From Alteromonas lipotrueae (GTDB taxonomy: Bacteria > Pseudomonadota > Gammaproteobacteria > Enterobacterales > Alteromonadaceae): DNA of 64,000 bases. Position numbers and translations under genes: made by a program. The stretch spans positions 1-64,000 of the forward strand of contig NZ_JAESDI010000001.1 of the NCBI RefSeq assembly GCF_019249215.1, written 5' to 3'. The stretch's first letter is position 1; the number at the start of each line of letters is the position of its first letter. The notes beneath the pieces were generated by a model that saw only the letters and a program-made list of their open reading frames with translations, did no database searches and had not been told where the DNA came from. Of the stretch, positions 8,851-19,344 are shown piece after piece.

Positions 8851-10611
8851 TTACGACGGCTTTTTTACCGTTGCAATCGCCAACTCTTCCAACTGCTGTG
8901 GATTCGCTGGACTTGGCGCAGATGTTAATGGGCAAGCCGCTGTCGTGGTTTTAGGGAATGCCATTACATCACGAATAGAGCTAGCACCTGTCATAAGCAT
9001 AACAAGGCGATCTAAACCGAACGCTAGACCTGCGTGAGGCGGCGCACCAAAGCGTAAAGCATCAAGTAAGAAGCCAAATTTATTCTTCGCTTCTTCTTCT
9101 TCAATACCCAAAATCTCAAACACGGCAGATTGCATTTCTTCGTTGTGAATACGTACCGAACCACCACCAAGCTCGCAACCATTTAATACCATATCGTAGG
9201 CATCAGACAATGCGCCAACCGGGTTGGCTTTAAGCTCTTCTGCAGTTAAGCCGCGAGGTGCAGTAAACGGATGGTGTATAGCATGAAGCTGTCCATCGAA
9301 TTCTTCAAACATAGGGAAGTCGACAACCCACAACGGCTTCCACTCACCTTCTAAGAGTTCAAAGTCTTCACCTAGCTTAAGGCGAAGTGCGCCCATAGCT
9401 TCGGTAACTACCGTGTTAGTGTCGGCACCGAATAACAAGATATCGCCAGCTTGAGCGCCAGTGCGCTGCAAAATACCGTCGGTAATATCTTCGCTTAAGA
9501 ATTTAAGAATAGGTGATTGTAAACCTTCTTGGCCTGATGCCATTTCGTTCACTTTCATCCAGGCTAAGCCTTTCGCGCCGTAAATGCCCACAAACTTGGT
9601 GTACTCGTCAATTTGCTTACGAGACATGCTGGCACCGCCAGGTACGCGAATAGCAGCAACACGACCTTTAGGATCGTTAGCTGGGCCACTGAATACTTTA
9701 AACTCAACAGTTTCAAGTAAGTCAGCAATATCGGTAAGCTCTAGTGGATTACGTAAATCAGGCTTATCGCTACCAAAACGCTTCATTGCTTCGGCGTAGG
9801 TCATGCGTGGGAAGTCACCTAAATCTACGTTCAACATAGTGCTGAACAAATCGCGGATCATGCTTTCAGTGATCGCCATTACGCCATCGGCATCTAAAAA
9901 CGTAGTTTCGATATCGATTTGAGTAAATTCTGGTTGGCGGTCGGCACGCAAATCTTCGTCACGGAAGCATTTTACGATTTGATAGTATCTGTCCATGCCA
10001 GACATCATCAGCAATTGCTTAAACAGTTGTGGCGATTGCGGCAGTGCAAAGAACTCGCCTTTATGCGTACGACTAGGTACTAAATAATCACGAGCACCTT
10101 CAGGTGTCGCTTTGGTCAAAATAGGGGTTTCAATATCTAGAAAGCCTTCGCCTTCTAAGAAACGACGTACTGCACCAGTTACCTTAGCGCGGAACTGCAA
10201 GCGCTGGCTCATAACAGGGCGACGTAAATCAAGGTAACGGTAGCGTAAACGCTGCTCTTCAGAGTTCTCTTGGTTCCAATCAAGTGGCAGCGCATCAGAG
10301 CGATTGATGATTTCTAGGCCTGTGCCCAAAATTTCAATTTCGCCGGTACGCATATCTTTATTCATTTGACCTTCAGGACGAGCACGTACTTTGCCGGTAA
10401 GCTTCACGCAGAATTCACCGCGAAGTTTATTCGCTACGCTTAATACCTCTGGTAAATCAGGGTCGAATACCACTTGAACGATACCTTCGCGGTCTCGTAA
10501 GTCGATGAAGATAACGCCACCTAAATCACGGCGTTTGTTTACCCAACCACATAGGGTGATTTCTTGCCCAATGTATGATGAATCGATGTTCCCACAGTAA
10601 TCTGTGCGCAT
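8851..10611 (-). CDS. aspS: Aspartate--tRNA ligase
   Basis: This class II aminoacyl-tRNA synthetase charges tRNA-Asp. The 586-residue product begins [20 protein letters not shown], the anticodon-binding OB domain. The catalytic core carries motif 2 (around [19 protein letters not shown]) and motif 3 ([15 protein letters not shown]), and a bacterial-type GAD insertion lies at about 290-420. The 162-base gap to the divergent gene at 10774 must hold its promoter. It heads the transcription unit running through ruvB. Confidence 0.98.
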   Translation of the reverse strand: MRTDYCGNIDSSYIGQEITLCGWVNKRRDLGGVIFIDLRDREGIVQVVFDPDLPEVLSVANKLRGEFCVKLTGKVRARPEGQMNKDMRTGEIEILGTGLEIINRSDALPLDWNQENSEEQRLRYRYLDLRRPVMSQRLQFRAKVTGAVRRFLEGEGFLDIETPILTKATPEGARDYLVPSRTHKGEFFALPQSPQLFKQLLMMSGMDRYYQIVKCFRDEDLRADRQPEFTQIDIETTFLDADGVMAITESMIRDLFSTMLNVDLGDFPRMTYAEAMKRFGSDKPDLRNPLELTDIADLLETVEFKVFSGPANDPKGRVAAIRVPGGASMSRKQIDEYTKFVGIYGAKGLAWMKVNEMASGQEGLQSPILKFLSEDITDGILQRTGAQAGDILLFGADTNTVVTEAMGALRLKLGEDFELLEGEWKPLWVVDFPMFEEFDGQLHAIHHPFTAPRGLTAEELKANPVGALSDAYDMVLNGCELGGGSVRIHNEEMQSAVFEILGIEEEEAKNKFGFLLDALRFGAPPHAGLAFGLDRLVMLMTGASSIRDVMAFPKTTTAACPLTSAPSPANPQQLEELAIATVKKPS

Positions 10612-10773
10612 GGTCGTTGACCCCTGATATTCTTATCTTGCGTTACACGATGGTTGGCAAACCCTTGAACCTGCTTGCCATTACTCTACAATGAGGCGAT
10701 CGCGCCCCTTGCCATCATGCACTATGTGTTAAATTAAGGTCGCATAGTATAAACAAATGCGCACTAAAGCCCA

Positions 10774-11721
10774 ATGACAAATACAAACAATCCTGCAGTA
10801 ACTAAATTATCAACTTCTTCGGCGCTACCCGAGGTATTTATTGGCCTGCCGCAGTGGCAGCATAGTCATTGGCCAAAAACCTGGTTTGCTAATTACCCAA
10901 AAAGTGACAATCAACTGGTTCATTACGCTAATGAGTGTAATACGGTTGAGGGAAATACAACCTTTTATTCTCTCCCCCATTCAGATGCGGTAGCACGCTG
11001 GGAACAATCTGTAGGTAGCGACTTTTCGTTTACCTTTAAATTTAACCAGCAAATCACGCATGTTCACCAATTATTGCATTGCGAAGATGAAGTGAACGAA
11101 CAATTACAAATTCTTGCGCAACTTGAGCACAAACTCGGTGTGATGCTGTTGCAACTTCCTGCAAGCTTTGGCCCTGAAAAACTCGAGCGACTGGCTTCGT
11201 TTTTAAGTCATTTACCACGCCATATTAAGGTGGCCGTTGAGGTTAGGAATTTGGCTTTTTTTAAAAAAGGTGATGAAGAGAAACAGTTAAACCAATTATT
11301 AATTGAGCACAACGCCAACCGCATTATTATGGACACCCGCGCCTTGTTTACCGGCCCTGTTTCAAGGCTAGATACAGGGGCTAATACAAGGGCTAGCAAC
11401 AGTGCGCTATTAAGTGAGGTACGACATAAAAAACCTAGAGTCCCGGTGAATGTGATTGCCACCGCGAATAACCCTGTCGTTCGTTTTGTAGGAAATGATA
11501 CGGACGAAGATAATATTGCGTGCTTAACGCCTTGGGTGAATAAAATTCATCAATGGCGGCTAGAAGGAAAAAGCCCGTATTTCTTTTGTCATCGACCCGA
11601 TAACAAAGACGCCCCGTGGTTGGCGCAGCAGTTTATTGATTTGTACAACCAAAAGCATGGTGATGCGGCAATTCCTAACCTTGCCATTAAACAACAGCCG
11701 AGCCAAAACGCCTTGTTTTAG
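10774..11721 (+). CDS. DUF72 family protein (YecE-like)
   Basis: This 315-residue protein has the DUF72/YecE fold signature, a TIM-barrel-like domain. Typical segments are FIGLPQWQHSHW, the VHYANECNTVEGNTTFYSLP block and VAVEVRNLAFF. The biochemical role of the family is not established. In E. coli the yecE homologue is also close to aspS, so the association is conserved even though the genes are divergent here. A hairpin with T residues follows at 11849-11878. Confidence 0.9.
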   Translation: MTNTNNPAVTKLSTSSALPEVFIGLPQWQHSHWPKTWFANYPKSDNQLVHYANECNTVEGNTTFYSLPHSDAVARWEQSVGSDFSFTFKFNQQITHVHQLLHCEDEVNEQLQILAQLEHKLGVMLLQLPASFGPEKLERLASFLSHLPRHIKVAVEVRNLAFFKKGDEEKQLNQLLIEHNANRIIMDTRALFTGPVSRLDTGANTRASNSALLSEVRHKKPRVPVNVIATANNPVVRFVGNDTDEDNIACLTPWVNKIHQWRLEGKSPYFFCHRPDNKDAPWLAQQFIDLYNQKHGDAAIPNLAIKQQPSQNALF

Positions 11722-11848
11722 CGTGCATTTGCTGCGCATAAATTTCGCTAAAAGTGCTGCTGTTTTAACTATTTTAAATAGCAAAGCCATGCACCATACA
11801 TTAAGAATATTAACTAGTGCTTATGCTTACCTTCCTATAAACTGAAAG

Positions 11849-11878
11849 CTATTGAGACAGTCTCAATAGTAACTTTTT
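11849..11878 (+). terminator. intrinsic terminator after the DUF72 gene
   Basis: The 9-bp stem CTATTGAGA/TCTCAATAG with loop CAG is followed by TAACTTTTTAT. It lies 127 bases after the DUF72 stop and 19 bases before the next start codon. Confidence 0.6.
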
Positions 11879-11896
11879 ATTTAAGTGAAATAATTA

Positions 11897-12385
11897 ATGG
11901 AATTACCAACGCTTGATCGCGAAACCTTGCGATTAAAAGCCCTAGAAAATTTAAACATTCTAGACACCAAACCCGACGCACAGCTAGATGCCGTTACCAA
12001 AGCAACCCAAGAATATTTTAAATGCAAAATTTGCTTGGTGAGCTTAATTGCCGAAGACAGACAATGGTTTAAGTCTCGCCAGTGTTTAGATGTGTCAGAA
12101 ACACCGCGCAATATTTCATTTTGCACTTACGCAATAGCGGAAGAAGAATATTTAATTGTAACCGACGCAACAAAAGACAGCCGTTTTGCAGGCGGCCCCT
12201 TGGTTAAAGGTGAGCCTTACATTCGCTCTTATGCTGGCGCTATTCTTCGTTCTAACGATGGGTACGAGCTTGGTACATTATGTGTTATTCATGATGAACC
12301 GAGAGAGTTCTCTGCTGAAGAAATTCTTATGTTAAAAGAGATGGCCAAGAAAGCGGAAACCATCATTAATGAGAATCAATGGTAG
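11897..12385 (+). CDS. Stand-alone GAF domain protein
   Basis: The whole 162-residue product is one GAF domain of the type found at the front of many sensor kinases and cyclases. It starts ETLRLKALENLNILDT and contains VSLIAEDRQWFKS, the conserved FCTYAI segment and YAGAILRSNDGYELGTLCV. No output domain is attached, so it may bind a small ligand or partner a separate protein; the ligand cannot be read from sequence. It is monocistronic and closed by the hairpin at 12433-12461. Confidence 0.88.
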   Translation: MELPTLDRETLRLKALENLNILDTKPDAQLDAVTKATQEYFKCKICLVSLIAEDRQWFKSRQCLDVSETPRNISFCTYAIAEEEYLIVTDATKDSRFAGGPLVKGEPYIRSYAGAILRSNDGYELGTLCVIHDEPREFSAEEILMLKEMAKKAETIINENQW

Positions 12386-12432
12386 ATTAACAATCGCTAA
12401 CAAGGCTATTAAAGCCCACTAATCTAAAAGAA

Positions 12433-12461
12433 AAAAGCTGCCACATTAGGTGGCAGCTTTT
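12433..12461. terminator. bidirectional intrinsic terminator
   Basis: The stem AAAAGCTGCCAC/GTGGCAGCTTTT with loop ATTAG has T runs on both strands. It lies between the convergent GAF gene (ends 12385) and glrR (ends 12508) and probably serves both. Confidence 0.9.
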
Positions 12462-12481
12462 ACGCTTTACGCTTTACGCTT
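12460..12481. repeat. short tandem repeat, 7-bp unit TACGCTT x3
   Basis: Three perfect head-to-tail copies of TACGCTT directly follow the bidirectional terminator. They lie between two genes, where slippage would do no harm. No function is apparent. Confidence 0.8.
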
Positions 12482-12507
12482 CAAAGATACTTCCAGTAGG
12501 GGTCGTA

Positions 12508-13848
12508 CTAACGAAAGTCTCCCGCATCTAAGTCATGCTTCTTCATTAACTTATGCATATCGGTTCGGTTACGACCGGCTAACTCAGCCGCGCGGGTTAC
12601 GTTTCCATCCGTCATTTTCAAAAGCTTGTTCAAATACTGTTGCTCGAAGGCATCACGGGCTTCGGTCAGCGTTGGCCAACTTTGTTTGGTAGCTGATAGC
12701 GCTTGTTCTACAAGATGCAGAGGCACTACCGGGGTTTGTGTTAAGGCAACACATTGCTCTACCACATTCACTAATTGACGCACGTTTCCTGGCCAAGATG
12801 ATTTCACTAACAGCTGCATAGCATCGTCTGAAAACTGACTAACATTCACGCCATGACGCTGAGCACTTTGCTGTAACAATGAACGAGCAAGTAATGGAAT
12901 ATCTTCGCTACGCGCTTTCAACGACGGAAGCTTTAAGTTCACCACATTTAAGCGGTAATATAAGTCTTCCCTGAAAGTGCCCTCTTCCATTTCTTTGAGC
13001 AAATCTTTGTGAGTAGCCGAAATGATACGAACATCAATATCTACATGCTTGCTGCTGCCTACAGGCCTGATTTGACGCTCTTGTAACGCACGTAATAGTT
13101 TAACTTGTAGTGTCATTGGCATATCGCCAATCTCATCTAAAAATAGAGTACCGCCATCGGCTTCTCGAAATAAACCTGGGTGAGCGGCTACCGCTCCAGT
13201 GAAAGCACCTTTTGCATGCCCGAATAACTCTGATTCAAGTAAGTTTTCTGGCAGTGCGCCACAGTTAATAGCAACAAATGGCTTGTTACGTCGATCGCTT
13301 GCCTGATGCATTGCATTCGCTAGTAACTCTTTACCTGTTCCACTTGCTCCGCTAATGAGTACGCTAACTTCTCGCTGTGCAATTCGGTACGCTTGATCAA
13401 GTACATTAAGCATATCTTGAGAGCGGGTAACGATACTTTTCGCCCACTCACCGGGCTGGGCTGCTTGTGACTGACTTAATGCTTTTTGTAATAAGGTACG
13501 CAGTTCATCATGATCGACTGGCTTTGGAAGAAAGCCAAAAACACCTCGTTGGGTGGCCGCAACCGCATCAGAAATGGTTCCGTGAGCGGTCATCAAAATA
13601 ACGGGAATATCTTTTCGAATGCCCATGATTTCTTCAAATAAACTTAACCCGTCAAGGCCAGGCATACGCAAATCACTGAGGACTACGTCAAAAGCATCAT
13701 TTTGAAGTTTTCTTAACGCCGCATTACCATCTTCAACGGCAGTAACTTGATAACCCTCACCTTCTAACCGAATGGTCAAAAGACGAAGTAAACTTTTATC
13801 ATCATCAACCAACAATAAATGGGGTTTGTTCTTACTACTTTCACTCAT
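12508..13848 (-). CDS. glrR: Sigma54-dependent response regulator GlrR (QseF)
   Basis: This NtrC-family activator has 446 residues. The receiver (about 8-120) has acidic residues in LLLVDDD and phospho-acceptor Asp59 in [10 protein letters not shown]. The AAA+ domain (about 145-370) has Walker A GASGTGKE and the sigma54-contact loop GAFTGA. A Fis-type helix-turn-helix is at the C terminus ([20 protein letters not shown]). In enterobacteria GlrR is phosphorylated by GlrK and activates glmY and rpoE from sigma54 promoters. It lies two bases after the QseG-like lipoprotein and is transcribed with glrK. Confidence 0.94.
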   Translation of the reverse strand: MSESSKNKPHLLLVDDDKSLLRLLTIRLEGEGYQVTAVEDGNAALRKLQNDAFDVVLSDLRMPGLDGLSLFEEIMGIRKDIPVILMTAHGTISDAVAATQRGVFGFLPKPVDHDELRTLLQKALSQSQAAQPGEWAKSIVTRSQDMLNVLDQAYRIAQREVSVLISGASGTGKELLANAMHQASDRRNKPFVAINCGALPENLLESELFGHAKGAFTGAVAAHPGLFREADGGTLFLDEIGDMPMTLQVKLLRALQERQIRPVGSSKHVDIDVRIISATHKDLLKEMEEGTFREDLYYRLNVVNLKLPSLKARSEDIPLLARSLLQQSAQRHGVNVSQFSDDAMQLLVKSSWPGNVRQLVNVVEQCVALTQTPVVPLHLVEQALSATKQSWPTLTEARDAFEQQYLNKLLKMTDGNVTRAAELAGRNRTDMHKLMKKHDLDAGDFR

Positions 13849-13850
13849 TG

Positions 13851-14435
13851 TTAGTTGTTCCTGTTTTTATCCATAAGTGTTGCTTCAATTTGGAGGAGTT
13901 CTTCTAGTTTTTTCTGCTGAGCTTTAAGCTCAGCATACAGCTTTTGTAATTCTTGACCTCGAAGGGTATTTTCTTTGCTTAATACACTCAACGCAGACTC
14001 AAGTTCCATTAACTGTTTGTTTGGGTTACTTACCACAACTTGAATGACCAACGCGGCGGCGTCGGTAAATTCAGGCATTAAATCATCTATAGAGAGTTGG
14101 GCTCGTAGCCTATCTTGATACGGGGTGTCACTGGATAAGGATAAAAGGTAAGCGTGAATTTTGTCTTTTTTCGATTGACCAAGCGCTGTCAACTGCGCTT
14201 TACGCTCTATCCAAGGCGTGGCATCAGCTTCAAGCCAAACTTCCAACCAGTAAGTCATGTTGCAATTGTAATCAAAATTTTCTGGTTCTGAAGTGAACAG
14301 GCAAATATCGTCGTCTACAGCCACTTCAATGATCTGGGGTAGTGGAACATCAATTTTCTGTTCGATTGGCTGCTTAGACAACACACTGCAACCCGACATC
14401 ATCGTCAGGGCCAGTATCATACAACTTATTCTCAT
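13851..14435 (-). CDS. QseG-like outer-membrane lipoprotein
   Basis: This is a 194-residue lipoprotein with signal and lipobox (MMSGC, lipidated Cys about residue 16). A C-terminal coiled coil (about 145-190) is rich in Lys, Glu and Leu. Position identifies it: it sits exactly between glrK and glrR, where enterobacteria carry qseG, an outer-membrane lipoprotein that binds and stimulates the GlrK kinase. Sequence similarity to QseG is weak by eye, so the name rests mainly on synteny and topology. Confidence 0.75.
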   Translation of the reverse strand: MRISCMILALTMMSGCSVLSKQPIEQKIDVPLPQIIEVAVDDDICLFTSEPENFDYNCNMTYWLEVWLEADATPWIERKAQLTALGQSKKDKIHAYLLSLSSDTPYQDRLRAQLSIDDLMPEFTDAAALVIQVVVSNPNKQLMELESALSVLSKENTLRGQELQKLYAELKAQQKKLEELLQIEATLMDKNRNN

Positions 14436-14436
14436 T

Positions 14437-15789
14437 TTATTTTTCCTGTTGAGGAATCGTCACCCTAAAGCACACATCAGCATAATCAACATCGACAACT
14501 TGCACGTCGCCATGCATCAGTCGCGCACAATCCGCAACAATTGATAAGCCTAATCCTGTACCTATAACATTGTCATTTCTCGGCTCAGCGCCACGGGTGA
14601 AAGGTTCAAACAGTGTTGCAACCGACTCTTTGGCAATCCGCTTGCCTCGATTTGCAACGTCCAATATAGCAAAGTTATTATTTAAATATATATGTACATT
14701 AATGGGTCGTCCTACTGCACCATGTGCTACCGCGTTAGACACCAAATTGTCGAGTATTCGTCGAAATAACTCTTCGTCAGCCCAAATATGGCTATTTTCT
14801 ACCGATACGGTAACTTCTCGCTCTTGCAGCGCGAGGGCGTAATCCCCCAGACATGCATCAACCAACTTCTTCGCATCAGTATTGACGATGTTGGGCTGAG
14901 CTTGCTGTAACAACAAGTTATAGTCGAGTAATTTTTCAATTAATGTGTTCAATCTCTGAGTACTTGCGCTAAGTAGCGACAACACTTCACGTTGAGCATC
15001 ATTTAAATCGCCCACAACATTTTCCGATAATAAACTACATCCTTCCTTAATACTGGCCAACGGTGTTTTCAATTCGTGAGCAGCATGCCGCAATAGTGCT
15101 GTGCGTATATGCTCTAACTGACCAAGCCGATCGTACAGCCAATGTAGATCTTTCTCCACATCTATTAGCTCTCGCGGCGCTTGGCGAGATAAAGGAGGAA
15201 GATCACCTTGCTGATGAGCCACTATCCGTATTATCTGCTTTAGTTTATTGACTGGATTAACAATCAGTTGGCTTCCCAAAAGGATAAGCAGCAAGGAAAC
15301 ACTTACCAACATCGCCGTAGACCATGCCTGCTTTGCTTGCATCGCGTTTAAGTCATCTTGCTGAACTTTGACCCGCTCGGAAATCGCTAGTTCCACGTCG
15401 TCACGAAGTTGTGAAACACTTCGTGATACGTTAGCAAGGTAGGCATTGAGTAGGAGTTGATCTTCAATTAAGCGGTAATCAGAAAGATCGCCTAATTGTT
15501 CAGACAACCTTTCACAGGTTCCCTGAACAGATAAGGCTTGGCAAAGGTTATCTGCGGCCACCGCGAACTGGTCGAGTGCATTGTCGGATAACGTGGCAAC
15601 TTTCTCGGTTCGAATAACGGCGTATTGGCGAATACTTCGCTCTAAGTCCACGACGGCACCGTCTAGGCGTTGCATATCCCCCACGACATCAACCACGTAA
15701 CGGGTTTCCAGCGTGGTCATTTGCCCTACTTTGGCTAAATCACTTTGACTTTGCCACAACAGCGCAATTAATGGGATTAACGCCAGCAC
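14437..15789 (-). CDS. glrK: Sensor histidine kinase GlrK (QseE), start uncertain
   Basis: This kinase partners GlrR. It has a first membrane segment at the very start, a periplasmic four-helix-like sensor (about 20-165), a second membrane segment (about 166-182) and a HAMP region. The H-box RHAAHELKTPLASIKEG and a HATPase with N-box DNLVSNAVAHGA and G-box TGLGLSIVADC follow. The GTG at 15789 is the only standard start codon, but the frame is open to 15876 and upstream codons encode SLRQLTLGSF, which matches the N terminus of E. coli GlrK (SLRQLVMLAF). The true start may be a non-canonical ATT (15859-15861) or CTG (15862-15864) behind AAGGAA. Confidence 0.9.
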   Translation of the reverse strand: MLALIPLIALLWQSQSDLAKVGQMTTLETRYVVDVVGDMQRLDGAVVDLERSIRQYAVIRTEKVATLSDNALDQFAVAADNLCQALSVQGTCERLSEQLGDLSDYRLIEDQLLLNAYLANVSRSVSQLRDDVELAISERVKVQQDDLNAMQAKQAWSTAMLVSVSLLLILLGSQLIVNPVNKLKQIIRIVAHQQGDLPPLSRQAPRELIDVEKDLHWLYDRLGQLEHIRTALLRHAAHELKTPLASIKEGCSLLSENVVGDLNDAQREVLSLLSASTQRLNTLIEKLLDYNLLLQQAQPNIVNTDAKKLVDACLGDYALALQEREVTVSVENSHIWADEELFRRILDNLVSNAVAHGAVGRPINVHIYLNNNFAILDVANRGKRIAKESVATLFEPFTRGAEPRNDNVIGTGLGLSIVADCARLMHGDVQVVDVDYADVCFRVTIPQQEK

Positions 15790-15937
15790 GAAGCTACCTA
15801 GCGTGAGTTGACGTAAAGAGCCTAGCTGAACCAGCCGTTCACCAAATGAAAATTTCTCAATCAGAGTGGTATTCCTTCAAACAAGCACCGGCAGGCGCAT
15901 CTGCTAGGCTATTATTTATTTCATACGCTAACGGCAG

Positions 15938-16219
15938 CTATTTACTGACGGCAGATTTTGCATTTCCTGGTGTTAGTTTACTTTTTGCTAATTCGGCTTC
16001 AGTTAATTTGCCATCTTCATTGTCGTCAATTAACCCAAAGTTACGCAATAGTTCGGTATGTCGAACCGCTTCCTTCAGTGATATTAGGCCGTCTTTATTA
16101 GTATCTAACTGCTGCATCAACGTTTTCGCAGGTGACGCGTGCGCTTCAACTACCGAAATAGCTTGTATCGCCGCGATAGTAAGTAAAATCAGAAAAACCT
16201 TCTCTAGTCGTTTCATCAT
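15938..16219 (-). CDS. Exported EF-hand calcium-binding protein
   Basis: This small exported protein has 93 residues. A signal peptide (about 1-28, ending EAHA) precedes two EF-hand loops with canonical spacing. DTNKDGLISLKE at 39-50 and DDNEDGKLTEAE at 65-76 have acidic or Asn ligands at loop positions 1, 3, 5 and 12 and Gly at 6. It is probably a periplasmic or secreted Ca2+-binding protein. It lies upstream of glrK in the same orientation (149 bases away). Whether it is linked to the sensor is unknown. Confidence 0.88.
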   Translation of the reverse strand: MMKRLEKVFLILLTIAAIQAISVVEAHASPAKTLMQQLDTNKDGLISLKEAVRHTELLRNFGLIDDNEDGKLTEAELAKSKLTPGNAKSAVSK

Positions 16220-16489
16220 GAATCCTCCGCATTACTGCTTGTTTATAAATCCCTTAAACTAACTTCGATAACTCTGTTAACTCTGATTTGGTAAGCTAAA
16301 ATTGAGCCAAAAATACAATACAACTATATATCAAGTACTTACAATACGTAAATCAACTAACCTCCTGCTCATTGTATCTATAAACAGACACAGTTACACG
16401 AACAGTTGTAAATGTATCCAATAACCTGATAATGCTTCAAAATAGGTTGCTGAAACAGTCTTTTAGAACAGTTGGTTAACATAACCTAA

Positions 16490-16514
16490 TAAAAAGCGCA
16501 ATGCATTGGCATTG
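16490..16514 (-). terminator. probable terminator after the GGDEF-EAL gene
   Basis: CAATGC (16499-16504) and GCATTG (16509-16514) pair around a four-base loop. On the minus strand CGCTTTTTATT follows. The stem is short, so efficiency is uncertain. Confidence 0.55.
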
Positions 16515-16523
16515 GGTGTCTAC

Positions 16524-18647
16524 CTACGCTTCACTATTATCAGTATTACCTATGTAAAACTGTTTAGGTGACTGAACGAGCTCATCCATAGGAATGGGTT
16601 TGCTAAACATAAACCCTTGAATGTAGTCACAACCGTGATCAATCAAATAATGCCACTGGGTTTCATTCTCAATACCTTCAGCACATACAGACAGTGAAAG
16701 ACGTTTGGCCAAATCGATAATAGCGCCCGTTACTAACCGGCTGCGTTCGGACGTTTCTAACTCGTGTACGAATTGCTTATCAATTTTTAAGGTATCGATA
16801 CTAATTTGGGTTAAATAGCTTAGCGAAGAATAACCCGTGCCAAAATCGTCAAGGGCAATGGCGCACCCCATGTTGCTCATGCGTTTAAAGAATTTATTTG
16901 AAGACGCAAAATTCTCTAAATAAGCAGACTCAGTTACCTCGAATTCTACGTATTCCGGGTTTACATTGTGGCGCGTAAAAATCTCATAGATATTGTCAAA
17001 TAGATTACTATCACGAAGGTCGTGACCTGATAAATTTACTGACACACGAAAACGATGGGGAAGCCATTCTCTTAATTTGGGTAGGTCAATACAGACCTTT
17101 TCAATTACCCACCGGGTAATGGCAGATATTTTGCCGCCTTGTTCCGCAATGGGAATAAACTCATTCGGCATGACTAAACCATATTCAGGATGTTGCCACC
17201 TAAGCAGTGCCTCTAAGCCGATAACTTTCCCTTTATGATCGACTTTAATTTGGAAGTACACCATAAACTCATTGTTCTTTAATCCTTGCTCTATGGCATT
17301 GGCTAAATGGAATTTACGCTTATGTGACTCCACCATATCGGGCGTAAATATGGTAAAGCTACCACGCCCTTTGGCTTTAGAGCGGTACATGGCAAGATCT
17401 GCGTTGCTCATGAGTTCACTTAAATCATAGTCGGCGTCTATGGCTCGCGCTACGCCCACACTAACGCCAACAGACAGCGACAGCCCACGCAGTTCAAAAG
17501 GACTGGTAAAGGCATTAATCAATCTACCCGCCATATTTTCGAGACTGGTATCTCGCGTTTCCCTGTCTGGTAATACTAAAAACTCATCGCCCCCTAAACG
17601 GGCGACCAAATCCCCTTCTCGCAACAGGGCGCTAACCCTATCTGCTACTTCTATCAATATTAAATCGCCGGTCTCATGACCTAGTGAATCGTTTATTCCT
17701 TTAAACCCATCTAAATCGAAAAACAGAAGCGCAAGATCATCATCATTTCTTCGCGCTCGGGCTAATTCTAACCGCAAGTTATCAAGCACAAATTGTCTAT
17801 TGGGCAACCCCGTTAGGCTGTCATAGTTAGCCAGGCGAATCATAGTTTCCTGTTGATCGACCAACGTTTGATTTTGTTCATGATTGATGAGTAACTCAAC
17901 CTCAATCATTTCTAAAAGGCGATTGATGTTTTCTCCTAATTCTCCTATTTCATCTCTCGACGTTAGGTTTTGTCGCAGCGCATAATCTTTTGTATCTGTG
18001 ACTTGTTTGGTGAAAAAACTCAACTCACTCAAAGGGCGAAATACACGATGAATGAAAAACAATGTGCCTATTATACTTATTACCCACAGCACGAAGATAA
18101 GGGGTAACACATTCAACAATAAGCCCTTAATACTTCCCGAAAGCGGTGCCTTGGCATCAACGAACAGTACCAAGAAACCATCAGGCTTTTGCGAAGAGCC
18201 TATTACCCGTCGTGCAATAATCACGTCATTTTCTGAGGATACCCCTTCGGGTAATCCTAATGGGTCAAGCATATTGAAAAAGGGCTCGTTCAACCTAATA
18301 GCAGATGGGCCCTCTTCTTCTAGTAAAAGAGTAAAGTTACTATCATAAATTCTTGCTGCGATAACATGTTCATGCTCCTTTAATAGGAGCAGAACATTTG
18401 AAATAGAGGAGGACTTTTCGGTATTCAATAACATGGATGGCGCTATGTTCTTCACCACGCCATTGCCAAGAGAAATCGTATGAGAATGGGCCAAATTGAG
18501 ATAAAGCGCTTTGTGCTCTATTACCGCAAACCACAACACAGCTGCAGCCATAACTGACATAGACAAAGTTACGACAATACTAATTGGGGCCTTTATAGAC
18601 TTAAATACACCCACTTGCTTAAACACCACCCGCGTTATACATTGCAA
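16524..18647 (-). CDS. Membrane GGDEF-EAL c-di-GMP signalling protein
   Basis: This 707-residue inner-membrane protein has an N-terminal membrane helix (about 22-45), a periplasmic sensor region, a second helix (about 180-202) and HAMP (about 203-255). The GGDEF domain (about 275-435) has an intact RLGGDEF site. The EAL domain (about 450-690) has intact GLEALLRW, TESAYLEN and DDFGTGYSSL motifs. Both active sites look complete, so it could make or degrade c-di-GMP. The longest frame starts with TTG at 18647 without a clear ribosome-binding site; nearby GTG codons are alternatives. Confidence 0.92.
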   Translation of the reverse strand: MQCITRVVFKQVGVFKSIKAPISIVVTLSMSVMAAAVLWFAVIEHKALYLNLAHSHTISLGNGVVKNIAPSMLLNTEKSSSISNVLLLLKEHEHVIAARIYDSNFTLLLEEEGPSAIRLNEPFFNMLDPLGLPEGVSSENDVIIARRVIGSSQKPDGFLVLFVDAKAPLSGSIKGLLLNVLPLIFVLWVISIIGTLFFIHRVFRPLSELSFFTKQVTDTKDYALRQNLTSRDEIGELGENINRLLEMIEVELLINHEQNQTLVDQQETMIRLANYDSLTGLPNRQFVLDNLRLELARARRNDDDLALLFFDLDGFKGINDSLGHETGDLILIEVADRVSALLREGDLVARLGGDEFLVLPDRETRDTSLENMAGRLINAFTSPFELRGLSLSVGVSVGVARAIDADYDLSELMSNADLAMYRSKAKGRGSFTIFTPDMVESHKRKFHLANAIEQGLKNNEFMVYFQIKVDHKGKVIGLEALLRWQHPEYGLVMPNEFIPIAEQGGKISAITRWVIEKVCIDLPKLREWLPHRFRVSVNLSGHDLRDSNLFDNIYEIFTRHNVNPEYVEFEVTESAYLENFASSNKFFKRMSNMGCAIALDDFGTGYSSLSYLTQISIDTLKIDKQFVHELETSERSRLVTGAIIDLAKRLSLSVCAEGIENETQWHYLIDHGCDYIQGFMFSKPIPMDELVQSPKQFYIGNTDNSEA

Positions 18648-18804
18648 TCATGTTTTAAATAAATCTTACGTTATTATCACAATCTCGACGATGTCTGAGA
18701 CCACAGAAAATCATGATTTATTTATAGCATTATTTTTCACTAATTACCTGTGTAACAAGCACTTTTTACATTATTAATAGCGAGCAAGTGTTTCAAGTAC
18801 TGTA

Positions 18805-19245
18805 TTAATTTTCTGGTGAAACATGCAGTTTGGCTTTAATAAAATGGGAATGCGGCACATGTAGTAAATCTGATATACGCCGTATTGTATGCTCTTCAAT
18901 AGGAGCAAGTTGATTATCTGCATAAGCAATAACCCATAAGCCTTCGAGAATATCCCGCTTTTGGTCTGGATCACACGTTTGATTAATTATCTTAGTATAT
19001 TGTACTAAATCGACAGCTTCTTCTGCTGACATACGACCTTCTTCCATTAGCAATTTTAGCTCATCATCAGAGAGCTCAAACTGCTTATATAAGTGCGTTT
19101 TGTAAGCTTTAAGCTCACTGTCTGTAACATTATCGTCAGCCCGCATAATTTCACTTAACAATGCAGCAGTGGCAAGTTCGACAGTATGTTTCTGTTGATC
19201 TTCTGACTCTTTCGTTTCGAAAAGCTGTAACAAAGATTTAAGCAT
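18805..19245 (-). CDS. TerB-like helical protein
   Basis: This is an all-helical protein of 146 residues resembling the TerB / co-chaperone DjlA N-terminal fold. Two acidic repeats, IMRADDNVTDSELKAYKTHL and VIAYADNQLAPIEEHTIRRI, are the metal-binding-like motifs of that family. The ATG at 19245 is chosen because GGAG lies six bases before it. The longer frame would begin with a TTG that overlaps this ribosome-binding site. It lies about 100 bases downstream of the partner-switching regulator in the same orientation. Function is unknown; tellurite resistance should not be assumed. Confidence 0.82.
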   Translation of the reverse strand: MLKSLLQLFETKESEDQQKHTVELATAALLSEIMRADDNVTDSELKAYKTHLYKQFELSDDELKLLMEEGRMSAEEAVDLVQYTKIINQTCDPDQKRDILEGLWVIAYADNQLAPIEEHTIRRISDLLHVPHSHFIKAKLHVSPEN

Positions 19246-19344
19246 TAGGCGCTCCAATTAAACAACGACGCTATTGCATAACATATCCACCGTTCTGAAG
19301 TGGGAATATACGGCAAATCGTTGGCATTTTTAGTTTAGTGGTAG

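Noticed and set aside
18805-19245. Tellurite resistance determinant (TerB)
   Set aside because: Only the fold and acidic motifs match; no other ter genes are present here or near 43636, so a resistance function is not supported.
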